In this document: in pieces, positions 7,674-12,448 of the stretch | Layout: each line of letters starts with the position of its first letter | Position numbering within the stretch: the first letter of the stretch is position 1 | Assembly (NCBI GenBank): GCA_017382615.1 | Contig: JAFNZX010000243.1 | Location: 1-12,448 of the forward strand | From: Clostridia bacterium | GTDB taxonomy: Bacteria; Bacillota; Clostridia; Oscillospirales; CAG-272 | DNA length: 12,448 nucleotides | Direction of reading: 5' to 3' | Notes under the pieces: model-generated | Database searches by the model: none | The model's input: the letters and a program-made list of their open reading frames with translations, nothing else | What the model was told of the DNA's origin: nothing | Position numbers and translations under genes: made by a program

Positions 7674-7723
7674 AACGTGACTTGCAAAGGAAATAGAACG
7701 GACAGAGTATAACGTCACGTTAT
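7674..7723. repeat. Pair of AACGTGAC/GTCACGTT boxes at the 3' end of the solute-binding protein gene
   Basis: AACGTGAC (7674-7681) and its reverse complement GTCACGTT (7714-7721) lie 32 bases apart. The second box is also the right half of an exact 7-1-7 palindrome, ATAACGT-C-ACGTTAT (7709-7723), which overlaps the stop codon at 7720-7722. This may be a paired operator for the downstream operon or a weak hairpin; the sequence does not decide. Confidence 0.5.
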
Positions 7724-9156
7724 TCATCCTTTTCGAACTTAGAAATCAGCTTCTGAATCATCTTGTTCGCATTCTTTTGCTTCTTGGAGTAGTTGGATGC
7801 GAAGTTATTCTTACCGTCGTTTACGCTGGTCTTGAACAGGGGCTCCAGACCGATCTCTGCATAGTACATGCAAAGGTCGTAGGTACGGGTCTTGAAGATG
7901 ATATCCAGCATGCCCTGAGACTCCTCGTCACGTACGGACTTACGCTGCAGAACGGTATCATAGTAAGCGGGGGTGACTCTCTGGTGAGAGATGATTGCCA
8001 GTGCTTCCAGCGTAGGACCAAGTCTTTCCGGATTCTTGGCAGCCTTGGAAACGGAGGAGGTGGAGCAAATTGCGTTGGTCCAGGTGATGTAATCCTCCTG
8101 CTGTGTGTTGTACTTCGGTACGGGCAGCACGCCAAAGTCGGTCTCCATTTCCTTACCAAGGGAAACGATGTACATAACAACCTCGCTGTAGAACAGACCT
8201 CTGCCTGCTACGAAGATGCTCTTACCCTGATCCTCCTTACCGGGAGGGGACATAAAGGTTGCATTGTTGGTGTAGTAAATGTTCAGCACCTTTTCAAGTA
8301 GCGTGGTAGCCTTGTCCATACCGCTTGCATCAAGTGCCAGGTAGGGATCCTCGCCCTCTTCACAAATTACGTAACGCAGACCTGCACCAAAGAAGAAGGT
8401 GGAACCGGTCTCCCAGGTGGATACGAAGCCGTATCTGTCCTCTACGCCGAACTTACCGTCACCGCTGGTATCAGCGGATACGTTCTTGATCAGGTTGTGG
8501 AAGTTATCCAGCGTCCACTCGTTGTTGTAAACCATCTCGTAGGGATCGATATCCTGGTCCTTTGCGAACTGCTTGTTAAACAGCATAACGTAGGTCGTGC
8601 CCTCATCGGAATAGTTGATAGAGCCGTTAAGGAAATAGATCTTATCGGAGATCATAAAGCTTGCAGTGCCCTGGTCCCACCAAGGTGCGGACAGGTCAAT
8701 CCCCTCCAGCGTGGTGAAGCTGATCAGGTTACCGTCGGAAGCCAGTGCAGAGGTGTGAACCATGTGGTTCTGCAGCAGGTCGTATTCACCCGTGCCTGCC
8801 TGCACGTCCTTCTTGGTCTCAGCGCTCATTTCAGCCGTAGGTACGGGAACGATGTTGAGCTTGAGATTGCAGTACTCCTCAAACGCGAGGTTACGCTGAT
8901 AAACGGCATCCTCAAGAACCTCAGTACGTTCCTCGGTATACCACTCGTCATAATGGAAATCTTCTCTTGCTAAAACGGTGAAGTCCTCTTGATTCCAGTC
9001 TACACTAATCTCTGCAAGTGCCACTGCAGCGGGATCATCACTCTCCACTTCAATGCTTTGCAGCGTGTCGTCTTCTCCCCCACCCTGCTCTGCGCAAGCC
9101 ACCAAAACCGAAAGCAGCATCAAAGCGGTCAGGAATAAGCACAAGTACTTTTTCAT
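7720..9156 (-). CDS. Extracellular ABC-type solute-binding lipoprotein (sugar-binding family)
   Basis: Membrane-anchored receptor for an ABC importer. The 478-residue product starts with a lipoprotein signal peptide: MKKY, a hydrophobic run, then the lipobox Leu18-Val-Ala-Cys21, with Cys21 the predicted lipidated residue, followed by an acidic Gly-rich linker. The body resembles family 1 carbohydrate-binding proteins: EYDLLQNH, an NEWTLDNF segment (212-219) and DTSGDGKFGVED (229-240). The last has the spacing of a calcium-binding EF-hand loop and recurs in this family. The start ATG at 9156 has AAGGAG seven bases upstream; an in-frame extension to 9192 adds no signal. No permease or ATPase gene lies within the window, so the transporter partner must be elsewhere. 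Ligand unknown. It has its own perfect-consensus promoter and no clear terminator. Confidence 0.92.
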   Translation of the reverse strand: MKKYLCLFLTALMLLSVLVACAEQGGGEDDTLQSIEVESDDPAAVALAEISVDWNQEDFTVLAREDFHYDEWYTEERTEVLEDAVYQRNLAFEEYCNLKLNIVPVPTAEMSAETKKDVQAGTGEYDLLQNHMVHTSALASDGNLISFTTLEGIDLSAPWWDQGTASFMISDKIYFLNGSINYSDEGTTYVMLFNKQFAKDQDIDPYEMVYNNEWTLDNFHNLIKNVSADTSGDGKFGVEDRYGFVSTWETGSTFFFGAGLRYVICEEGEDPYLALDASGMDKATTLLEKVLNIYYTNNATFMSPPGKEDQGKSIFVAGRGLFYSEVVMYIVSLGKEMETDFGVLPVPKYNTQQEDYITWTNAICSTSSVSKAAKNPERLGPTLEALAIISHQRVTPAYYDTVLQRKSVRDEESQGMLDIIFKTRTYDLCMYYAEIGLEPLFKTSVNDGKNNFASNYSKKQKNANKMIQKLISKFEKDE

Positions 9157-9202
9157 ATCGTTTCTCCTTGTGAAATAATTATAGGCATACACCCTAAATT
9201 AC

Positions 9203-9231
9203 ATTATACAGTATCTCAACACATTTGTCAA
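9203..9231 (-). promoter_or_regulatory. Consensus sigma-A promoter of the solute-binding protein gene
   Basis: On the minus strand TTGACA (9231-9226), 17 bases, TATAAT (9208-9203): both hexamers match consensus exactly. The predicted start near 9196 gives a leader of about 40 bases. The promoter begins 20 bases after the stop codon of the preceding PHP gene, separating the two transcription units at initiation. Confidence 0.9.
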
Positions 9232-9250
9232 TCGACATATATGGAGAATT

Positions 9251-10024
9251 TTACGCCCTCGGTCTGTGCAAAATGACACGGTCAACGACCTGTAATCCAT
9301 ATTCGGCGACCCATTCGTTTGCCCGCTCTATGATAGCAGGATCAGCAACGGCGTGTGCGTCGTGCGCATCACACCCGAAAATGACCTTGTTGCCCGTGCG
9401 TGCGGCGATCTCCCAAAAATCACGGCAAGGGTAAGCGCGCCCCTCGGCAAGCCCCAAGAAGTTAAGCTCCAGCGGGATATCCATTGCCTTGACCTCGCGG
9501 CACATCCATTCCATTGCCGCACAATACTCCTCACCGCGCTCGGTGTTGCTTGGCAGATCGGGGTGCGCCAAATACACGAAGTCCCCCGTGCGCAAGCCCT
9601 CCACGACTTGGCGCGCATACTGCCACGGAATATCAGCGCTCACTCTGCCGCCGCAATAGACGGGCGCGTCGATCTCGTTGCCCACCATGTGCTGCCCTAA
9701 GATCAGATACTCGTACGGATAGGGCTGCAAAAACTCTAAAAGACTTTGGTGGTAGAGCGGATAATACTCTGCTTCAAATCCGATACGGATCTCAATGCGG
9801 TCCGCATACTCCTCTCGCAGAGCCTGCAGCGTGCGCACGTACTCCTCTATCTCGTCACAGCGCATGCGAAAGCCCGATTGATGCCCGTTTGGAAACGGAT
9901 ACGGCACGTGATCGGCAAAGCCCAGCACCTTTACGCCGCGGGCAATGGCGGTTTCTATATATTCGCGCTCTGTTCCGCGCGCGTGATTGCACCTGTAGGT
10001 ATGCGTATGATAATTTGCGTACAT
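9251..10024 (-). CDS. PHP-domain phosphatase, histidinol-phosphatase (HisK-like) family
   Basis: Metal-dependent phosphoesterase of 257 residues, close in size to monofunctional PHP histidinol phosphatases (about 255-270). The PHP metal-binding motifs are complete: HTH at His6/His8 (NYHTHTYRC), ADH at Asp38-His39, Glu84 (GFEAEYY), His112 (GQHM), His154-Pro-Asp156 (LAHPD) and Asp219-Ala-His221 (FGCDAHD). These build a trinuclear metal site. The likely reaction is L-histidinol phosphate to L-histidinol in histidine synthesis, but related PHP proteins act on other phosphates and no his genes are nearby, so the substrate is inferred. The start ATG at 10024 follows AAAGGAAG. It has its own promoter, diverging from that of the small membrane protein gene. 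Confidence 0.87.
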   Translation of the reverse strand: MYANYHTHTYRCNHARGTEREYIETAIARGVKVLGFADHVPYPFPNGHQSGFRMRCDEIEEYVRTLQALREEYADRIEIRIGFEAEYYPLYHQSLLEFLQPYPYEYLILGQHMVGNEIDAPVYCGGRVSADIPWQYARQVVEGLRTGDFVYLAHPDLPSNTERGEEYCAAMEWMCREVKAMDIPLELNFLGLAEGRAYPCRDFWEIAARTGNKVIFGCDAHDAHAVADPAIIERANEWVAEYGLQVVDRVILHRPRA

Positions 10025-10059
10025 ATCAATCTTCCTTTACACGTTTGATTTGCGTAGTT

Positions 10060-10088
10060 ATTATATCAAATCACGGACAAATTTGCAA
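10060..10088 (-). promoter_or_regulatory. Promoter of the PHP phosphatase gene
   Basis: On the minus strand TTGCAA (10088-10083), a 17-base spacer, TATAAT (10065-10060). It lies 36 bases before the start codon. Its -35 box is only six bases from the -35 box of the oppositely oriented promoter at 10095. TTTGAT/ATCAAA half-sites (10044-10049 and 10065-10070) flank the -10 and could be an operator. Confidence 0.8.
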
Positions 10089-10094
10089 TAGCAA

Positions 10095-10123
10095 TTGACA
10101 ATTTTCGCGCATTATGCTACAAT
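10095..10123 (+). promoter_or_regulatory. Promoter of the small membrane protein gene
   Basis: TTGACA (10095-10100), 17 bases, TACAAT (10118-10123), with TGC before the -10 giving an extended -10. The predicted start is near 10130, leaving a short leader with a GAGGAG ribosome site. Confidence 0.87.
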
Positions 10124-10154
10124 GATATCATCTTATGAGAGGAGAGCTTTCATT

Positions 10155-10502
10155 ATGGCAACCAAAAAGAAAAAATCCACCAACAACCTGACGCGTATTC
10201 TCATCAGCATCATCTTTATCGCCCTTGGCACTTCCTCCGTGATCACCGCCCTGCAGGGCTTGGTCACGCTCAATCTCAACATCGGTATTGCTGCTGCACT
10301 GGGTATTCTGATGTTCATCACGGGTATTATCAGCTTTTGCAAAAAAATGGTGGCTTGCCGCGTGCTTGGCGTCATAGTCTGCATTCTCTCGGTCGCCATG
10401 TTCGTGCTCAGCCTGCCCTCGGCTACCTTGGGTACGCTGCAGGGTCCTGCTCTTTATCTGACGCAGGCACTGCTTGCCTGGCTGTTCTTTGATCTGTCGT
10501 AA
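10155..10502 (+). CDS. Small four-helix membrane protein, function unknown
   Basis: A 115-residue protein not recognised as any named family. A basic Lys-rich N-terminus (MATKKKKSTN) is followed by about four hydrophobic helices at roughly 13-33, 42-62, 68-88 and 94-112, with a short basic loop FCKKMVACR (61-69) between the second and third. The positive-inside rule places both basic stretches in the cytoplasm. The start ATG at 10155 was chosen because GAGGAG lies about ten bases upstream and a strong promoter lies at 10095; an in-frame upstream ATG at 10095 would fall in the promoter itself. It is monocistronic: the only gene downstream is convergent, with a shared terminator. Reality as a gene is well supported; function is not. 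Confidence 0.82.
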   Translation: MATKKKKSTNNLTRILISIIFIALGTSSVITALQGLVTLNLNIGIAAALGILMFITGIISFCKKMVACRVLGVIVCILSVAMFVLSLPSATLGTLQGPALYLTQALLAWLFFDLS

Positions 10503-10533
10503 AAGCACGGCGCATAAACGATTCCATAAACAC

Positions 10534-10575
10534 AAAAAAGGGACTGCTTCATTTGAGGCAGCCCCGATCTTTATT
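10534..10575 (-). terminator. Intrinsic terminator shared by convergent genes
   Basis: Stem GGGACTGCTTC (10540-10550), loop ATTT, stem GAGGCAGCCCC (10555-10565), with one mismatch or wobble depending on strand. On the minus strand it is followed by six Ts (10539-10534), a strong terminator 22 bases after the stop of the 129-residue gene. On the plus strand the tail is GATCTTTATTTTG, a weaker terminator for the membrane protein gene. Confidence 0.85.
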
Positions 10576-10587
10576 TTGTTGAGCGAA

Positions 10588-10977
10588 TCAAGCTTCACAG
10601 ACAAAGACGATTTTGACACGCCTGTTCTTTTCATCAAATCCTGCGAAAACCTCAGAGCAAAACGCACTGAGCGAGGAGAAAAGCAGAGTGCTTTCCGTCA
10701 TGAATATCGTAGCCGAAAGACCTATGAGCAGATTGTTAAGCATTGGCACGTACGATATGTTGATGCAAGATCGCTGCTCCACGGCTAATTGGCATGCACA
10801 ATACATTGCAGCACCGTATTTTTGATACATCTGCAGCTCAGGCATATTTAGCTTGAATTGAATTTGTTCCCAGGCCTGGTAGACCCAAAGGTCATCCTTG
10901 GCTCCCTTGCCTACAGGATAATCGGTATAGTCAGCAGAAAAAATCAAGGGGTCTGTTTTGTCATACGAGGAACTCAT
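10588..10977 (-). CDS. Hypothetical protein (129 residues) behind a structured leader
   Basis: Not recognised. The gene is supported by a strong ribosome site (GGGAGG, six bases, ATG at 10977), an upstream promoter and leader, and a terminator after its stop. The N-terminal half is polar and aromatic (DDLWVYQAWEQIQFKLNMPE at about 28-47). The middle has a moderately hydrophobic stretch (about 77-110, NISYVPMLNN onward). The C-terminus is charged then hydrophobic (DEKNRRVKIVFVCEA). No signal peptide, catalytic motif or helix-turn-helix is evident. Base composition is visibly more AT-rich than the flanking metabolic genes, which suggests acquired or poorly constrained DNA. It could be a degraded remnant of a longer protein. 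Expression should depend on readthrough of the intrinsic terminator lying directly in front of its ribosome site. Confidence 0.6.
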   Translation of the reverse strand: MSSSYDKTDPLIFSADYTDYPVGKGAKDDLWVYQAWEQIQFKLNMPELQMYQKYGAAMYCACQLAVEQRSCINISYVPMLNNLLIGLSATIFMTESTLLFSSLSAFCSEVFAGFDEKNRRVKIVFVCEA

Positions 10978-10991
10978 GCTTTGCCTCCCAT

Positions 10992-11024
10992 TAAAATAAA
11001 AAGTGCGCAGCCGAAGCTACGCAC
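10992..11024 (-). terminator. UUCG-capped intrinsic terminator (attenuator) before the 129-residue gene
   Basis: On the minus strand GTGCGTAGC (11024-11016), loop TTCG, GCTGCGCAC (11011-11003), then TTTTTATTTT (11002-10993). The stem has nine pairs including one G-U that would be a C-A mismatch on the plus strand, and the U-tract exists only on the minus strand, so it acts leftward. It ends about ten bases before the ribosome site of the next gene, the usual geometry of transcription attenuation. Confidence 0.85.
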
Positions 11025-11047
11025 AAAAAATGGTAGCTCCGTTTACT

Positions 11048-11177
11048 GCGACATAAACCGATTTCCCCACGCCTTCAACAGCATACGAAAATGGAGCATA
11101 CATTTTTTACAAGGAAATAAAAAATGTACGCCATTGAAGGATGACGGGGGCACCATCGGTTATTCAGTTTATGTCGC
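11048..11177 (-). ncRNA. Long-stem structured leader RNA or small RNA, class not recognised
   Basis: The outer stem is GCGACATAAAC (11177-11167) with GTTTATGTCGC (11058-11048), and its 5' end coincides with the predicted +1 of the promoter at 11184-11212. Moving inward are ACCGAT/ATCGGT, CCCC/GGGG, CCTTCAA/TTGAAGG and an 11-bp TACATTTTTTA/TAAAAAATGTA helix closed by TTTCCTTG, with asymmetric internal loops. With the terminator the transcript would be about 180 bases. It could be an attenuator/riboswitch for the following gene, a free-standing small RNA (6S-like in length but with a poor central bubble), or a palindromic repeat element. No T-box, SRP, RNase P or familiar riboswitch consensus was recognised. 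Confidence 0.6.
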
Positions 11178-11183
11178 ACGTAT

Positions 11184-11212
11184 ATTATAACACATCTTGA
11201 TGATGTTGTAAA
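11184..11212 (-). promoter_or_regulatory. Promoter of the structured leader RNA
   Basis: On the minus strand TTTACA (11212-11207), 17 bases, TATAAT (11189-11184), with TGT before the -10 (extended -10). The spacer contains a dyad, ACATC-ATCAA-GATGT. It fires away from proBA. Confidence 0.85.
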
Positions 11213-11221
11213 CAGATTTTG

Positions 11222-11278
11222 AAAAACTTACGATAAAAATCAAAAAATCAAAAAACACTACACGCATATTTTCAAAAA
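11222..11278. other. A-tract-rich DNA upstream of the proBA promoter
   Basis: Runs of five or six As occur at 11222-11226, 11235-11239, 11242-11247, 11250-11255 and 11274-11278, 5-60 bases upstream of the proB -35. This may be an UP-element-like or bent segment. Otherwise the 95 bases between the two divergent promoters hold nothing recognisable; the whole gene-free stretch from 10978 to 11358 is accounted for by this segment, the two promoters, the structured RNA and its terminator. Confidence 0.4.
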
Positions 11279-11283
11279 TTCTA

Positions 11284-11312
11284 TTGCGCACATCACGCAT
11301 GTGTGCTATAAT
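11284..11312 (+). promoter_or_regulatory. Promoter of proBA with a dyad in its spacer
   Basis: TTGCGC (11284-11289), a 17-base spacer, TATAAT (11307-11312), with TGC before the -10 (extended -10). The predicted start is near 11319, 40 bases before proB. The -35 is imperfect, which fits either dependence on the extended -10 or a regulator. Confidence 0.82.
11286..11306. promoter_or_regulatory. Candidate operator in the proBA promoter
   Basis: GCGCACAT (11286-11293), five bases, ATGTGTGC (11299-11306): an 8-5-8 inverted repeat with one mismatch, filling the interval between -35 and -10. A protein bound here would block polymerase. A similar dyad lies in the spacer of the divergent leader promoter. 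Confidence 0.45.
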
Positions 11313-11358
11313 GATTTTAGTTAAGTAAAATCACCGACCTCAAAAGGAGGGCTTTCGT

Positions 11359-12138
11359 ATGAAAATCGTTGTCAAAATCGGCACTTCCACACTGGCGCAC
11401 GCCACGGGAAGACTGAATATCAAACGCATCGAGCAGCTTTGCAAGAACCTTTCCGACCTTAAAAACGCAGGGCACGAGATCATTCTCGTCTCGTCCGGTG
11501 CAATCGGCATGGGTGTGGGCAAGCTGGGGCTTCCCTCCCGTCCGCGCGACGTGGCAGGCAAGCAGGCGGCGGCTGCCGTTGGGCAATGCGAGCTGATGTA
11601 CACCTACGACAAGCTCTTTTCCGAATACAATCACACGGTCGCGCAGATTCTGCTGACGGCAGACGATTTGCGCCACGACGACCGCCACCAAAACTTTGAG
11701 AACACCATGAGCCGCCTGCTTGCGCTCTCGGTGCTGCCTATCATCAACGAAAACGACACGGTTGCCACCGAGGAAATTGAGATCGGTGACAACGACACCT
11801 TGGCTGCCATTGTGGCGGAAAGCACCCATGCAGACCTTTTGATCCTGCTTTCCGATATTGACGGACTTTACACAGCAGACCCCCACAAGTGCGCCGACGC
11901 GCAGCTGATCTCGGACGTATACGCGCTGAACGAGGACATTCTTGCCCTTGGCGGCAGCGCGGGCTCTTCTCTGGGCACGGGCGGCATGACAACCAAGCTG
12001 CGTGCCGCGCAGATTGCAACCGCGGCAGGCTGCGATATGGTCATTGCCAACGGCGCTGACCCCGACCTGCTTTACAGCATTGCAGCAGGTAAGGCTGTGG
12101 GCACGAAATTCCACGCAAGCAAAGGAGCGAGCGCATGA
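11359..12138 (+). CDS. proB: Glutamate 5-kinase, short form without PUA domain
   Basis: Phosphorylates L-glutamate with ATP to gamma-glutamyl phosphate, the first step of proline synthesis, in the cytoplasm. The 259-residue product is the amino-acid-kinase fold only: VVKIGTSTL near the start, ILVSSGAIGMGVGKLGL (about 42-58), INENDTVA, GDNDTLAA, LLSDIDGLYTADPH and the GTGGMTTKLRAA loop are all family hallmarks. Length is about 110 residues below the E. coli enzyme because the C-terminal PUA domain is absent, as in many Firmicute ProBs; proline feedback sites lie in the kinase domain, so inhibition may persist. The start ATG at 11359 follows AGGAGG with eight bases. The stop overlaps the proA start by four bases, indicating translational coupling. 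Confidence 0.96.
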   Translation: MKIVVKIGTSTLAHATGRLNIKRIEQLCKNLSDLKNAGHEIILVSSGAIGMGVGKLGLPSRPRDVAGKQAAAAVGQCELMYTYDKLFSEYNHTVAQILLTADDLRHDDRHQNFENTMSRLLALSVLPIINENDTVATEEIEIGDNDTLAAIVAESTHADLLILLSDIDGLYTADPHKCADAQLISDVYALNEDILALGGSAGSSLGTGGMTTKLRAAQIATAAGCDMVIANGADPDLLYSIAAGKAVGTKFHASKGASA

Positions 12139-12448
12139 GAAGCACACAGGAAATTTTAATTGCCGCCAAAAAGGCGGGAAACGTCATAAAAAGCTATACC
12201 CCCGCGCAGCTGGACGCGGCACTTGGTGCCATGGCTGCGGCATTGGTTGCAGATACCGATGCCATCCTGACAGCTAACGCACAAGACCTTGAAGCCGCAC
12301 GCGGACGCATCTCGGACGTCATGCTGGACCGTTTGCGCCTGGATCACGGGCGCGTGCAGGCAATGGCGCAGGGCATTCTGGACGTACTTTCCCTGCCCTC
12401 CCCCTTGGGACACGTGCTTGCAGAGTTTGAACGCCCCAACGGCATGAC
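12135..12448 (+). CDS. proA: Gamma-glutamyl phosphate reductase (5' part; runs off window)
   Basis: Reduces gamma-glutamyl phosphate with NADPH to glutamate-5-semialdehyde, taking the unstable product of ProB, with which it is thought to channel. The 104 visible residues match the N-terminus of the family: AAKKAGN, ALGAMAAAL, ILTANAQDLEAAR (about residues 44-56), LDRLRLDHGRVQAMAQGI and a DP-like LPSPLGHVL. The catalytic cysteine region lies outside the window. The ATG at 12135 overlaps the proB stop as ATGA, with AAAGGAG seven bases upstream inside proB. No sign of frameshift or truncation in the visible part. Confidence 0.95.
   Translation, partial: MRSTQEILIAAKKAGNVIKSYTPAQLDAALGAMAAALVADTDAILTANAQDLEAARGRISDVMLDRLRLDHGRVQAMAQGILDVLSLPSPLGHVLAEFERPNGM

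Noticed and set aside
11033..11177. T-box, SRP RNA, RNase P RNA or 6S RNA identity for the structured leader
   Set aside because: The T-box AGGGUGGNACCGCG core and the SRP GGAAGNAGCC-type loop are absent, it is too short for RNase P RNA, and the central bubble of 6S RNA is not convincing; left unclassified.
11048..11177. Insertion-sequence-type ends with target duplication
   Set aside because: The outer 11-bp arms are exact inverted repeats, but the flanking bases (TTTACT and ACGTAT) show no direct duplication.
10858..11190. 110-residue plus-strand frame running through the hairpin region
   Set aside because: It starts inside the opposite-strand gene, lacks a ribosome site, and is explained by the near-palindromic hairpin sequence.
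11317..12147. 276-residue minus-strand frame opposite proB
   Set aside because: proB is certain from its kinase motifs; the antisense translation resembles nothing and would start inside proA.
1..12448. tRNA, rRNA, CRISPR array, transposase or integrase
   Set aside because: No tandem spaced repeats, no tRNA-like cloverleaf and no recombinase motifs were seen on either strand.

Overview
The window reads as chromosomal DNA of an anaerobic, low-oxygen-adapted Firmicute (Clostridia-like, probably a gut Oscillospirales/Christensenellales-type organism). The basis is Shine-Dalgarno sites of the AGGAGG type before almost every gene, textbook sigma-A promoters with 17-base spacers, a class III fructose-1,6-bisphosphatase, a glycyl radical enzyme (oxygen-sensitive chemistry) and a short ProB. 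Coding DNA is moderately GC-rich and the intergenic regions are distinctly AT-rich. No tRNA, rRNA, CRISPR array or transposase gene was seen.

Layout. 1-820 (minus) is the 5' part of a CPA2-type cation/proton antiporter with its own strong promoter, whose -10 is built into an 18-bp hairpin. 962-7580 (minus) is a tightly packed five-gene unit transcribed right to left: a beta-lactamase-fold serine hydrolase, a VOC/glyoxalase-fold protein, an unassigned glycyl radical enzyme (GRE), its radical-SAM activase, and class III fructose bisphosphatase. Gaps are 2-24 bases. 7720-9156 (minus) is an orphan sugar-type ABC solute-binding lipoprotein with a perfect-consensus promoter. 9251-10024 (minus) is a PHP-family phosphatase of the histidinol-phosphatase type. 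Its promoter is back to back with that of a small four-helix membrane protein (10155-10502, plus). 10588-10977 (minus) is an unrecognised 129-residue protein. Ahead of it is an elaborate leader: promoter, a 130-base long-stem RNA starting at the predicted +1, a UUCG-capped intrinsic terminator, then the ribosome binding site. At the right edge proB and proA (plus, 4-base ATGA overlap) begin proline synthesis, and proA runs off the window.

The two most interesting items are (a) the GRE, whose active-site cysteine and glycyl-radical signatures (GCWE, RVSGW) do not match the well-characterised classes I know, embedded in an unusual operon; and (b) the leader RNA at 11177-10992, which has a possible antiterminator helix mutually exclusive with its terminator and so looks like either a new attenuator/riboswitch or a small RNA gene. 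The proBA promoter and the leader promoter, which diverge from the same intergenic region, carry closely similar dyads (ACATCA...ATGTGT) inside their spacers, hinting at shared control. All functional assignments come from motifs read by eye; no database search was run.
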